This document shows positions 46,168 to 55,103 of a stretch of 64,000 bases of DNA, one piece after another. This DNA is from Scandinavium hiltneri. GTDB lineage: Bacteria > Pseudomonadota > Gammaproteobacteria > Enterobacterales > Enterobacteriaceae. Position 1 is the stretch's first letter, and every line of letters starts with the position of its first letter. The notes below the pieces were generated by a model. It did no database searches, was not told where the DNA came from, and was given only the letters and a program-made list of their open reading frames with translations. The translations under genes were made by a program, and so were the position numbers. Location: NCBI RefSeq assembly GCF_024764835.1, contig NZ_JALIGE010000074.1, positions 248,001 through 312,000 of the forward strand, given 5' to 3'.

Positions 46168-46623
46168 ATGACATCCGCAACGGCGAGCACCGACAAAAAC
46201 CTGCATCTGGGTGTGCTTTTTCATCTGGCAAACCAGTTCAAAGACCAGCTTATCAGTCACTATTTTTCCGGTGCCGGGGTGACCGCGCCGCAATTTAAGG
46301 TGCTGATTAATATCTTTAAAGGGAACATCAGCCCGGCAGAAATCTGTAAAAGTTTGCAGATGGACACCGGCGCGATGAGCCGCATGGTGGAAAGGATGGT
46401 CAAGAGCGACCTGGTTGAACGTCATCCTAATTCGCAGGACAAACGCCAGGTGATCCTCGCCCTAACGGAGAAAGGCCGAAATCTCTGCGAAACGTTTCAG
46501 AATGAAGCACTTAACACCATCCTGGCTGATTTAACGGCCCGTCTGACGCCCGATGAATCCCGACAACTGAAAGACATTCTTATCAAAATGCTGCCGGACG
46601 AATTCACGGCTCCCCATCGCTAA
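46168..46623 (+). CDS. MarR-family repressor of an efflux operon
   Basis: 151-residue MarR/EmrR-type winged-helix regulator. The winged-helix core is about residues 35-105 (ISPAEICKSLQMDTGAMSRMVERMVKSDLVERHPNSQDKRQV, read as the recognition helix followed by the wing). It heads an operon with EmrA- and EmrB-like genes, 25 bases before the first, and has an inverted-repeat operator over its own promoter. It probably senses a hydrophobic or phenolic toxic compound. It is a paralogue of the mprA(emrR) system, not at the E. coli emrRAB locus. ATG 46168 was chosen on homology. Confidence 0.85.
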   Translation: MTSATASTDKNLHLGVLFHLANQFKDQLISHYFSGAGVTAPQFKVLINIFKGNISPAEICKSLQMDTGAMSRMVERMVKSDLVERHPNSQDKRQVILALTEKGRNLCETFQNEALNTILADLTARLTPDESRQLKDILIKMLPDEFTAPHR

Positions 46624-46648
46624 GCACAAGCCAAAGGCCTTTATCATT

Positions 46649-47827
46649 ATGGAAAACACCGCTCCGGACACGACTCCACGTCCCAGCAGACGCAAACGTA
46701 ACTTCACTATTTTACTGCTGATAATCGTGCTGGCCGCCGCAGGCTGCCTGGCGTGGTATCTGCTGTATGCCCGTTTTTATGAATCAACCGATGACGCCTA
46801 CGTCAACGGCAACCAGGTCACGCTGACCCCGCAGATTACCGGGACGGTGACTCAGGTGACGGTCGATGAAGGCGACTTCGTGCAAAAGGGCCAGCCGCTG
46901 GTTCTGCTTGACCCGAGCGATACCGAAATTGCGTTGCAGCAGGCCGAAGCCGACCTCGCCAGCACCGTGCGTCAGGTTCGCGGCTTGTACAGCACTGCCG
47001 ATAACTATCGCGCGCAGGTGGCGGCCAAAAAAGTTGCGCTACAAACCGCGCAAAATGACTACAACCGTCGACAGAAAATCTTCGCCAGCGGCGCGGTCTC
47101 GGCGGAAGACCTGTCCCATTATCGCGATGCCGTCACCAGCGCGCAGAGCGATTTAACCGCTGTAGAGCAGGCGTTGAAAACCAATCAGGCGATGGTCGAT
47201 GACACCGTTATCGACAGTCATCCGGAAATTAAAACCGCCGTCGCCACCCTGCGTCAGCGCTATCTGGATAACGCCCGTAGCACAATTGTTGCACCCGTCA
47301 GCGGCTTTGTCGCAAAACGTGCAGTACAGCTCGGGATGCGCGTCACGTCAGGCACCACGCTGCTGTCGATCGTTCCGCTGAAAGAGGTGTGGGTCGATGC
47401 CAACTTTAAAGAGAGCCAGATGCAGGATATGCGCCTCGGCCAGAAAGTGACACTGAATGCCGACCTGTACGGCGATGATGTGCAGTATCACGGCACTATC
47501 GAAAGCCTGGGGATTGGTACCGGTAGCGCGTTCTCACTGCTGCCTGCGCAGAACGCCAGCGGTAACTGGATCAAGATTGTGCAGCGTCTGCCGGTGCGCA
47601 TTGCGCTCGACGAACATGACATGCAAAAGCATCCGTTGCGCATTGGTCTGTCGATGAATGTGCAGGTCGATATTCGTGACCTCGACGGTCATCTTCTGCC
47701 GCAAAAAACCGTCAGCGAACCACGCTTTACCACCGACGTGTACAACACACCGATGGAAGCCGCCGACAAACTGGTCGCCAAAATTCTGCATGACAACAGC
47801 AGCGCCGTAGCCTCCGCGCAGCGCTAG
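46649..47827 (+). CDS. EmrA-type membrane fusion protein
   Basis: 392-residue HlyD/EmrA-family periplasmic adaptor. One N-terminal membrane segment (about 18-40) follows a basic cytoplasmic tail. The rest has a lipoyl/biotinyl-like domain (FYESTDDAYVNGNQVTLTPQITGTV), a coiled-coil hairpin (about 95-205) and a beta-barrel region (VWVDANFKESQMQDMRLGQKV). It would connect the inner-membrane pump encoded next to an outer-membrane TolC channel. Between the MarR gene and the EmrB-like gene in one operon. Confidence 0.9.
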   Translation: MENTAPDTTPRPSRRKRNFTILLLIIVLAAAGCLAWYLLYARFYESTDDAYVNGNQVTLTPQITGTVTQVTVDEGDFVQKGQPLVLLDPSDTEIALQQAEADLASTVRQVRGLYSTADNYRAQVAAKKVALQTAQNDYNRRQKIFASGAVSAEDLSHYRDAVTSAQSDLTAVEQALKTNQAMVDDTVIDSHPEIKTAVATLRQRYLDNARSTIVAPVSGFVAKRAVQLGMRVTSGTTLLSIVPLKEVWVDANFKESQMQDMRLGQKVTLNADLYGDDVQYHGTIESLGIGTGSAFSLLPAQNASGNWIKIVQRLPVRIALDEHDMQKHPLRIGLSMNVQVDIRDLDGHLLPQKTVSEPRFTTDVYNTPMEAADKLVAKILHDNSSAVASAQR

Positions 47828-47837
47828 GAGAGCAGTT

Positions 47838-49379
47838 ATGTCAGAACCTAAGGCCGCTTATACGCCACCAAGCCTGATCCTGGCGACGCTGGCGTTATCC
47901 CTGGCGACGTTTATGCAGGTGCTGGATTCGACCATCGCCAACGTGGCCCTGCCGACGATTTCCGGCAACCTCGGGGTCAGCGCCGATCAGGGAACGTGGG
48001 TTATCACCTCCTTTGCGGTGTGCAACGCCATCGCCCTGCCGCTTACCGGCTGGTTTACCCGACGTTTTGGTCAGCTTCGGCTGTTCATCGCTTCAGTGGT
48101 GTTTTTCACCCTGACCTCGTTCCTGTGCGGATTCGCCCACAGCATGACGGAACTCATTATTTTCCGTGCATTGCAGGGCTTTTTCGCCGGGCCGATGTTC
48201 CCGATGTGTCAGACGCTACTGCTGGTTATCTTCCCGCCGATGAAGCGCAGTATGGCGCTGGCGCTGCTGTCGATGGTGACCGTGGTTGCGCCGATTGTCG
48301 GGCCGATTACCGGCGGCTGGATAACCGATAACTACTCCTGGCCGTGGATTTTTTACATCAACGTGCCGATCGGCATTTTTGCCTCGATTGTGGTCTGGAC
48401 ACAGCTTCGCGGGCGCGAAGAAACCACGCAGTCAGCGCCAATCGACTACATTGGCATTGCGCTGCTGGTGCTTGGCGTCGGCCTGTTGCAGGTGGTGCTC
48501 GATAAAGGCAACGATGAAGACTGGTTCTCCTCCACGCCGATTATTGTGATGTCGATTGTGTCTGCCATCAGCCTGATTTCCTTTGTGATGTGGGAGCTGG
48601 ACGATAAGCATCCGATCGTGAATCTGCGCCTGTTTAAGGACCGCAATTTTGCGATTGGTACGCTGTCGCTGATGCTCGGCTATGCAGCGTTCTTCGCCAT
48701 TAACATCATTCTGCCGCAGTGGCTGCAAACGCAGATGGGCTATACCGCCATTTGGGCGGGGCTTGCCGCCGCGCCGATGGGCTTTATCCCCCTGTTGCTG
48801 ACCCCGATTATTGGGCGTTATGCGACCAAAGTGGATTTACGCCTTCTGTGTTCCATATCGTTTATGACGATGGGGGCGGCCTGCCTGATGCGCGCGCAGT
48901 TCAATACTGATGTGGATTTCCGCACCATTGCAGGCGTACAGATGTTTATGGGGATCGGCGTGGCGTTCTTCTTTATGCCGTTGACCACCATCGTGCTGTC
49001 GAATCTGAACGGCAATGAAATGGCGGATGGTTCCGGGCTGGCAACGTTCTTCCGCGTGCTGGGCGGCTCATTTGCGTCTTCGCTGACAACCTGGATTTGG
49101 CAACGCCGCGAAATTTTCCATCATGCGAATCTGGCGGAAAACGTGTCGCAGTACCACCCGGCGGCGGTGGATTACGTGCAGAAGATGGGCGGTCCGACGC
49201 AGCAGCACTTTGCGATTATCGACAAAACCATCGAACAGCAGGCGTACATGATGTCGACCATCGATTATTTCTGGTTACTGGGATGGGGCTTTATGGGGTT
49301 GATCGTCATTATCTGGTTCACCCGCCCACCGTTTGTGAGATCCGGCGCACCGAGTGCCGCCGCGTCTGCGGGTCATTAA
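47838..49379 (+). CDS. EmrB-type drug:H+ antiporter (DHA2, 14 TM)
   Basis: 513-residue major facilitator of the DHA2 family, the length of E. coli EmrB. The motif C hallmark of antiporters is TVVAPIVGPITGGWITDNYSW, and the early LDSTIANVALPTISGNLG is also typical. It expels toxic compounds using proton entry, with the EmrA-like adaptor. GGAGAG precedes the ATG. A BIME follows the stop codon at 49391. Not in the E. coli avtA-aldB interval, so an acquired or lineage-specific efflux operon. Confidence 0.9.
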   Translation: MSEPKAAYTPPSLILATLALSLATFMQVLDSTIANVALPTISGNLGVSADQGTWVITSFAVCNAIALPLTGWFTRRFGQLRLFIASVVFFTLTSFLCGFAHSMTELIIFRALQGFFAGPMFPMCQTLLLVIFPPMKRSMALALLSMVTVVAPIVGPITGGWITDNYSWPWIFYINVPIGIFASIVVWTQLRGREETTQSAPIDYIGIALLVLGVGLLQVVLDKGNDEDWFSSTPIIVMSIVSAISLISFVMWELDDKHPIVNLRLFKDRNFAIGTLSLMLGYAAFFAINIILPQWLQTQMGYTAIWAGLAAAPMGFIPLLLTPIIGRYATKVDLRLLCSISFMTMGAACLMRAQFNTDVDFRTIAGVQMFMGIGVAFFFMPLTTIVLSNLNGNEMADGSGLATFFRVLGGSFASSLTTWIWQRREIFHHANLAENVSQYHPAAVDYVQKMGGPTQQHFAIIDKTIEQQAYMMSTIDYFWLLGWGFMGLIVIIWFTRPPFVRSGAPSAAASAGH

Positions 49380-49390
49380 GACAAAAGAAA

Positions 49391-49462
49391 TGCCCGGTGG
49401 CGCGATGCTTACCGAGCCTACGTGTTAATTGTAGGCCCGTGCAAACGAAGTGCCGCCGGGCG
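49391..49462. repeat. BIME between emrB-like gene and aldB
   Basis: TGCCCGGTGGCGCGATGCTT plus ACCGAGCCTAC and, inverted, GTAGGCCCGTGCAAACGAAG plus TGCCGCCGGGCG. Two REP units between convergent genes, of the same family as those at 45335-45414. Confidence 0.88.
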
Positions 49463-49469
49463 TTTCACG

Positions 49470-51008
49470 TCAGAACAGGCCTAACGGTTTATCGGAATAA
49501 CTCACCAGCAGGCACTTGGTTTGCTGGTAGTGCTCAAGCATCATTTTGTGGGTTTCACGGCCAATGCCTGACTGCTTGTAGCCACCAAACGCGGCGTGGG
49601 CAGGATAGGCGTGATAGCAGTTGGTCCACACCCGCCCGGCCTGAATGCCGCGCCCCATTTTGTACGCCAGATTACCGTTGCGGCTCCAGACGCCCGCGCC
49701 CAGCCCGTATTGGGTATCGTTGGCAATCGCCAGCGCCTCTTCCATGGTTTTGAACGTCGTCACGGATAACACCGGGCCGAAGATCTCCTCCTGGAATACC
49801 CGCATACTGTTTTTGCCAAACAGGATGGTTGGCTCGAGGTAGTAGCCCTCTTTCAGATCGCCGTCGAACATTTTGCGTCGTCCGCCGGTCAGCACGTCCG
49901 CACCCTCTTTCTTACCGATGTCGATGTAGTTGAGGATAGTGTCCATTTGTCCGCTGGAAACCTGCGCGCCCATTTGCGTCACGCTGTCGAGCGGGTTGCC
50001 GCTGCGGATGCTTTCCACCCGGCGAATGGCGCGTTCCATAAAGCGGTCGTAGATGGATTCATGCACCAGCGCGCGGCTCGGGCAGGTACAGACCTCGCCC
50101 TGGTTGAAGGCAAACAGCGCCAGCCCTTCCAGCGCTTTCTCAAAGAAGGCGTCCTCTTCGTCCATCACGTCGGCAAAGAAAATGTTCGGCGATTTGCCGC
50201 CGAGTTCCAGCGTCACCGGGATGATGTTCTGGGTGGCGTACTGCATGATTTGCTGGCCGACTTCCGTCGAGCCGGTAAAGGCCACTTTGTTGATGCGTTT
50301 TGAGGTCGCCAGATATTCGCCGATTTCACCACCCGCGCCGTTGACCACGTTCACCACGCCCGGCGGCAGCAGGTCGCCAATAATCTCCATGAGCATTAAT
50401 ACCGACAGCGGCGTCAGGCGGGCAGGTTTGAGGATCACACAGTTTCCGGCCGCCAGCGCGGGCGCCATTTTCCAGCTCGCCATCAGCAGCGGGAAGTTCC
50501 ACGGAATAATCTGCCCGACCACGCCCAGCGGTTCGTGGAAATGATAGGCCACGGTGTCGCTGTCTACTTCGCTGATCCCGCCTTCCTGCGCACGAATACA
50601 CGAGGCGAAATAGCGGAAATGGTCAATCGCCAGCGGCACATCGGCGGCGGTGGTTTCGCGAATCGGTTTGCCGTTATCCCAGGTTTCTGCCGTCGCTAAG
50701 AGTTCGATGTTTTGTTCCATGCGATCGGCAATTTTGAGCAGAATGGCGGCCCTGCCCTGGACAGAGGTTTGCCCCCATTTGTCTTTGATTTTGTGCGCCG
50801 CATCCAACGCCAGATCGATGTCTCGCGGCCCGGATGATGCGACTTCACACAGCAACTGCCCGGTGACCGGGGTCAGGTTTTTGTAGTACTCGCCGTCCGT
50901 CGGTGCAACCCAGTTGCCGCCGATAAAGTTGTCGTAACGCGCTTTTAGCTTGAGGGGAAAACCATAAACGCCGGGCTGGATACCCGTGGAGGGAGGATTG
51001 TTGGTCAT
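49470..51008 (-). CDS. aldB: Aldehyde dehydrogenase B
   Basis: 512-residue NADP-dependent aldehyde dehydrogenase, the same length as E. coli AldB, which oxidises acetaldehyde and related aldehydes. The catalytic Cys307 lies in FNQGEVCTCPSRALV and the general base Glu268 in VTLELGGKSPN. The start ATG at 51008 has AAGGAG at six bases; the open frame to 51074 lacks homology. In E. coli yiaY lies between selB and aldB; here aldB follows selB by 86 bases, so yiaY is missing. E. coli aldB is sigma-S and CRP controlled. Confidence 0.97.
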   Translation of the reverse strand: MTNNPPSTGIQPGVYGFPLKLKARYDNFIGGNWVAPTDGEYYKNLTPVTGQLLCEVASSGPRDIDLALDAAHKIKDKWGQTSVQGRAAILLKIADRMEQNIELLATAETWDNGKPIRETTAADVPLAIDHFRYFASCIRAQEGGISEVDSDTVAYHFHEPLGVVGQIIPWNFPLLMASWKMAPALAAGNCVILKPARLTPLSVLMLMEIIGDLLPPGVVNVVNGAGGEIGEYLATSKRINKVAFTGSTEVGQQIMQYATQNIIPVTLELGGKSPNIFFADVMDEEDAFFEKALEGLALFAFNQGEVCTCPSRALVHESIYDRFMERAIRRVESIRSGNPLDSVTQMGAQVSSGQMDTILNYIDIGKKEGADVLTGGRRKMFDGDLKEGYYLEPTILFGKNSMRVFQEEIFGPVLSVTTFKTMEEALAIANDTQYGLGAGVWSRNGNLAYKMGRGIQAGRVWTNCYHAYPAHAAFGGYKQSGIGRETHKMMLEHYQQTKCLLVSYSDKPLGLF

Positions 51009-51094
51009 TACCGTCTCCTTGCAGTGAGGTGTCCTGTAAGGGTAGACGCGGCTGGCGATTTCTTCGCCAGCCATTTAACGCTTTACGAGCGCGG

Positions 51095-52954
51095 TCACGG
51101 ATTGCTGTTTTCGGGCTCCGGGAACAGCATCGCATCGCGCAGCACGTGGTCGTTGCCGCGACGGCGAGTAAAGCCAATGCGGTCGAAATACTCGAGAATT
51201 TGGATAGCCAGTTTTCGCCCGACGTTGAGGCTATCACGGAAATCAGCGGCACAGGTTGAGCCGCGCATCTGATCGAGGTAGCGTATCAGCCCGGCAAACT
51301 GCACGATCCGGTCATTGCGGTAATAACGATCTTTGACAATCGCGGTGATCGTCCCCTGCTGCGCTGCCTGACGCAGCGTCTGCCGCATGACCTGTTCGTC
51401 TGCGCCCGCCTGCTGCGCGAGGTCGCGCACCCACCACGGTTCATCGCCAAACTGCGGTTCCACTTTTTGCCATAGCACGCGCTGTTCGTCAGTGAATCCG
51501 GCTTTGTGTTCCGGCAGATGCAGCCAGCCGTGATGGCTGTGAATAACGCCCGAGGCGCGCATTTGCTCCAGCAGCGTGAGCACCAGCGCGTCGTCTTCTA
51601 TTGGCAGGGCGATCCGGCGCAGACGTTCGCGCCCCGGGCCCGGCTCGTCGCGGTGCTGATCGTGATACACCGCCAACGCATCGAGCAGTTTTTGCTGCCA
51701 GCGCGCCGCGAGGCCGGCGCTGAGAAGGTTATCACCCGCCGTCAGCAGGTCGCGTTGGCAAGACAGTTCAGCCACGCCCGCATCGTTGAGCTGTCGCGCC
51801 CAGCCAAATTCGCTCAGGCGAACCGCATCACGCCGCAAATGGATATCGAGCGCCTGCCCGTTATTTTCCGCCGCTGTGAACTGCGCCAGCCAGGCCAGAT
51901 AGTCTGGTTTACGCTTGCCGCGACGCGGGGGATTGAGCGTGACCACCCGCGCACCGGCCAGCGTGATGCGGGCAGAAATATCGCGCAGCACCAGCCGATC
52001 GTTATCCGCCAGATACAGCGGTGTGTCGAAGACCAGTTCCGCCAGATTGTTTTCCAGCAGCGAGACACGCCCGGTAATGTGGCTCGCGGCATGATGAATA
52101 TGCAGCGGCTGCCATTGGGTCAGCGGTGTGAGGCTGTGGAGTTCGACAATCGCCCTTTCCGATGGCACCGGAGGCTGCTGCGCTAACAGCCAGTCGCCAC
52201 GGTTGAGTTGCTCTTTTTGCGCATCGCCGCTGATATTCAGCGCGATACGCTGCCCGGCGTGGGCCTGCTCGACAGACTGATTTTGCGCGTGCAAACCACG
52301 CACGCGCATTGGGGTATTTGCCCCCGTCAGCCACAGCGTGTCGCCGACGTTCACTTCGCCGGAAAGCGCGGTACCCGTGACCACCAGCCCGGCGCCTTTG
52401 ACGGTGAACGCCCGGTCAATCGCCAGACGAAAACGCTGATGCTCAACGTGCTGGCGTTCGGCAAGCTTTAAAAGATGCGTGCGCAGGGTATCAATGCCCT
52501 GCATTTGCGTGGCAGCGGTTTCAAACAGAGAAACGTCATCAAAGCCGTAATCACGTAAAACATCAACAACCTGACGGCGAACCTCACTGATTCGCGCGGC
52601 ATCCACGCGATCGGTTTTGGTCAGCGCAACGGTCAAAGTAGGTTTGCCCGTCAGTTGCAAAATCGCCAGATGCTCACGGGTTTGCGCCATCACGCCATCG
52701 TCACAGGCCACCACCAGCAGCGCATGATCGATGCCGCCCACGCCCGCCAGCATATTCGCCAGAAACTTTTCATGGCCCGGTACGTCGATAAACCCAGGCA
52801 CCCGCCCGTCGGGCTGTGGCCAGTAAGCGTAGCCCAAATCAATCGTCATTCCGCGCGCTTTTTCTTCCGGCAGACGGGAAGCGTTGACGCCGGTTATCGC
52901 CTGCAACAGCGTGGTTTTGCCATGGTCAACGTGCCCGGCGGTGGCAATAATCAT
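51095..52954 (-). CDS. selB: Selenocysteine-specific elongation factor SelB
   Basis: 619-residue translation factor that delivers selenocysteyl-tRNA to UGA codons with SECIS elements. The N-terminal GTPase has G1 GHVDHGKTT (7-15), G3 DVPGHEKF and G4 TKTD. It is followed by EF-Tu-like beta domains, then C-terminal winged-helix repeats (about 375-610) that bind the SECIS RNA. Four-base overlap (ATGA) with selA shows translational coupling. Its presence implies selenoproteins such as formate dehydrogenase in this organism. Confidence 0.97.
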   Translation of the reverse strand: MIIATAGHVDHGKTTLLQAITGVNASRLPEEKARGMTIDLGYAYWPQPDGRVPGFIDVPGHEKFLANMLAGVGGIDHALLVVACDDGVMAQTREHLAILQLTGKPTLTVALTKTDRVDAARISEVRRQVVDVLRDYGFDDVSLFETAATQMQGIDTLRTHLLKLAERQHVEHQRFRLAIDRAFTVKGAGLVVTGTALSGEVNVGDTLWLTGANTPMRVRGLHAQNQSVEQAHAGQRIALNISGDAQKEQLNRGDWLLAQQPPVPSERAIVELHSLTPLTQWQPLHIHHAASHITGRVSLLENNLAELVFDTPLYLADNDRLVLRDISARITLAGARVVTLNPPRRGKRKPDYLAWLAQFTAAENNGQALDIHLRRDAVRLSEFGWARQLNDAGVAELSCQRDLLTAGDNLLSAGLAARWQQKLLDALAVYHDQHRDEPGPGRERLRRIALPIEDDALVLTLLEQMRASGVIHSHHGWLHLPEHKAGFTDEQRVLWQKVEPQFGDEPWWVRDLAQQAGADEQVMRQTLRQAAQQGTITAIVKDRYYRNDRIVQFAGLIRYLDQMRGSTCAADFRDSLNVGRKLAIQILEYFDRIGFTRRRGNDHVLRDAMLFPEPENSNP

Positions 52955-54339
52955 TTCAGCACACTCTCCAGAAAGCGTGATTCATCTTCAAGACAACGTA
53001 AATCGAGCCATAAACGCCCGTCGCCAATCCGCCCTAACACCGGCGTGTCGGGGCGTCGCCAGCGCTCGGCCAGCGCCTCAAGCGATGCGCCGCGCCCGTC
53101 AGTCGGTGTGAACGTCAGCGCCTGTGACGGTAAGCGGTCGACCGGCAGTGAACCGCTGCCAATCTGCGATAAGCACGGTTCAAGCCGTACGTTAAATGCC
53201 GGATAATGCGCCTGAAGCGGAGCCAGCAAGCGCTCGCCTTGTTCCCGGATATCATCCTGACTGCGGGTCAGCAGACGCAGCGTCGGCAGCGTTTGGGGGA
53301 GTTTTTCCGGATGCAGATAGAGGCGCAGTGTGGCGTCGAGCGCCGCGAGAGTCATTTTATCGGCCCGCAGCGCGCGTTTCAGCGGGTGCGTTTGCAGCTT
53401 CGCAATCAGCTCGTGTTTGCCGACGATAATCCCGGCCTGCGGGCCACCGAGCAGCTTATCGCCGGAGAAGCTCACCAGGCTGACGCCGCTGGCAATCAAC
53501 GCCTGCGGCATCGGCTCTTTCGGCAAACCGTACTGGCTTAAATCCACCAGCGAACCGCTGCCCAAATCCGCGACCACCGGAATGCCGTGTTCATGCCCGA
53601 TGGCGGCCAGCTCAGCTTCATCGACCGCTTTAGTAAACCCTTCCACGCTGTAATTACTGGTGTGGACCTTCATCAGCAGGCCGGTATTGTCGTTGACAGC
53701 CTCACGGTAATCACGCGCATGCGTGCGGTTGGTGGTGCCCACTTCATGTAACACGCAGCCCGCCTGGCGCATCACATCCGGAATGCGGAACGCGCCGCCA
53801 ATCTCCACCAGTTCGCCGCGTGACACCACCACTTCTTTACCGTTCGCCGTCGCCGCCAGCATCAGCAGCACCGCCGCCGCATTGTTGTTGACGATGCAGG
53901 CATCTTCCGCGCCGGTAAGACGGGTGAGCAATTCCGCGAGCGCGCTGTCACGATGCCCGCGCCCGGCGCCGTCGAGGGAATATTCCAGCGTCACCGGCTC
54001 ACGCATTACCTGCGTGACTGCCGCCACGGCAGTTTCGGCCTGAAGCGCGCGCCCCAGATTGGTGTGCAGTACGGTACCGGTGAGGTTAAACACCGCGCGC
54101 AGCGGGCTTTGCGCCTCGGCGTTCAGCCTTGCGACCGCCGCCTGATGCCAGTCCTGACACCATTCGGGCAGCGTGCCGTGAGTGCGAATGGCCTCGCGGG
54201 CTTCATCCTGCAACTGGCGTAATACATTCACCACCTGGCTGTGCCCGGCGTTATCAATAAGCTCTGAAAATGCCGGGTCGCGCAACAGGCGATCGGTGGC
54301 AGGAATTTGACTGAACAGCGAAGGGTTTTCGGTGGTCAT
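52951..54339 (-). CDS. selA: L-seryl-tRNA(Sec) selenium transferase
   Basis: 462-residue PLP enzyme that converts seryl-tRNA(Sec) to selenocysteyl-tRNA(Sec) with selenophosphate. The PLP-binding lysine is Lys295 in SFSGDKLLGGPQAG, the same number as in E. coli. LTGTVLHTNLGRA and GTTNRTHARDY are further family signatures. First gene of selAB. A GC-rich hairpin (54357-54379) of the CCCTC/GAGGG kind separates it from yibF upstream. Confidence 0.97.
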   Translation of the reverse strand: MTTENPSLFSQIPATDRLLRDPAFSELIDNAGHSQVVNVLRQLQDEAREAIRTHGTLPEWCQDWHQAAVARLNAEAQSPLRAVFNLTGTVLHTNLGRALQAETAVAAVTQVMREPVTLEYSLDGAGRGHRDSALAELLTRLTGAEDACIVNNNAAAVLLMLAATANGKEVVVSRGELVEIGGAFRIPDVMRQAGCVLHEVGTTNRTHARDYREAVNDNTGLLMKVHTSNYSVEGFTKAVDEAELAAIGHEHGIPVVADLGSGSLVDLSQYGLPKEPMPQALIASGVSLVSFSGDKLLGGPQAGIIVGKHELIAKLQTHPLKRALRADKMTLAALDATLRLYLHPEKLPQTLPTLRLLTRSQDDIREQGERLLAPLQAHYPAFNVRLEPCLSQIGSGSLPVDRLPSQALTFTPTDGRGASLEALAERWRRPDTPVLGRIGDGRLWLDLRCLEDESRFLESVLK

Positions 54340-54432
54340 GAATAAGCCTGTGGTATGCCCCCTCCCGACGGGAGAGGGGAATAAACGTGCGGGAATAGTA
54401 CTGCTATTGCGAGCTGAGCGTCATTGATCGCG

Positions 54433-55041
54433 CTACGCTTTTGGCGGTTCAGTGCGGGCAAAACTGTCGCGCTGGAACAGAGCTTCCACCAGCTTCACCA
54501 GATGCGGGCGCGTGGCGCACCAGCCCGGGGAAACACGGCGGAAATTGAGATACCCCACCGCGCAGGCCACGGCGATGGAGGCCAGGTTCAGTTCATCGGC
54601 TTTTAGCGTGCCGTTGGCAGCGTATTCTTCCAGGGCATCCAGCGAACGGGTGATTTTTTCACGCTGGCGCAGCAGTTCGTCCGGTGATTGCTGGGTCGCC
54701 GGGCGCGCCTGCTCGCGCACGGACACCAGGCCCGCATCCATGATGCCGTCGGCCAGGGATTCAAGCTGGCGCATGTGTAGCGCGGCTTTGGCATCTCGCG
54801 GCACCATGGCGGGCGCGATATCCAGCAGCTCGATGTACTGGGCGATAATCGGAGAGTCGGACCAGCATTCGCCGTCGTCGGTCACCAGCGCCGGAACCTT
54901 GCCGAGCGGGTTGTACTTTGCCACGCCGTTTTCGGCGTTGTACGGCATTTCGTTAATAAACTCGAACGTTATCCCCTTTTCGAGGAGGATAACCGAAATT
55001 TTACGCACAAACGGGCTGGTATAACTGCCGATCAGTTTCAT
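54433..55041 (-). CDS. yibF: Glutathione S-transferase homologue YibF
   Basis: 202-residue GST-fold protein of the YibF type. The N-terminal thioredoxin-like domain begins MKLIGSYTSPFVRKISVILLEKG, with the conserved Ser-Pro near residue 9, and has VPALVTDDGE before the glutathione gamma-Glu site. The C-terminal helical domain runs from about 85 to 200. E. coli YibF binds glutathione, but the substrate is unknown. GGAGCAGGCG lies before ATG 55041. Same direction as selA, 93 bases away. Confidence 0.94.
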   Translation of the reverse strand: MKLIGSYTSPFVRKISVILLEKGITFEFINEMPYNAENGVAKYNPLGKVPALVTDDGECWSDSPIIAQYIELLDIAPAMVPRDAKAALHMRQLESLADGIMDAGLVSVREQARPATQQSPDELLRQREKITRSLDALEEYAANGTLKADELNLASIAVACAVGYLNFRRVSPGWCATRPHLVKLVEALFQRDSFARTEPPKA

Positions 55042-55103
55042 CGCCTGCTCCCTGAATATTCCGCAAAAATATCAGTATGGCGCAGGCGGGTTAAAAATTC
55101 AGG

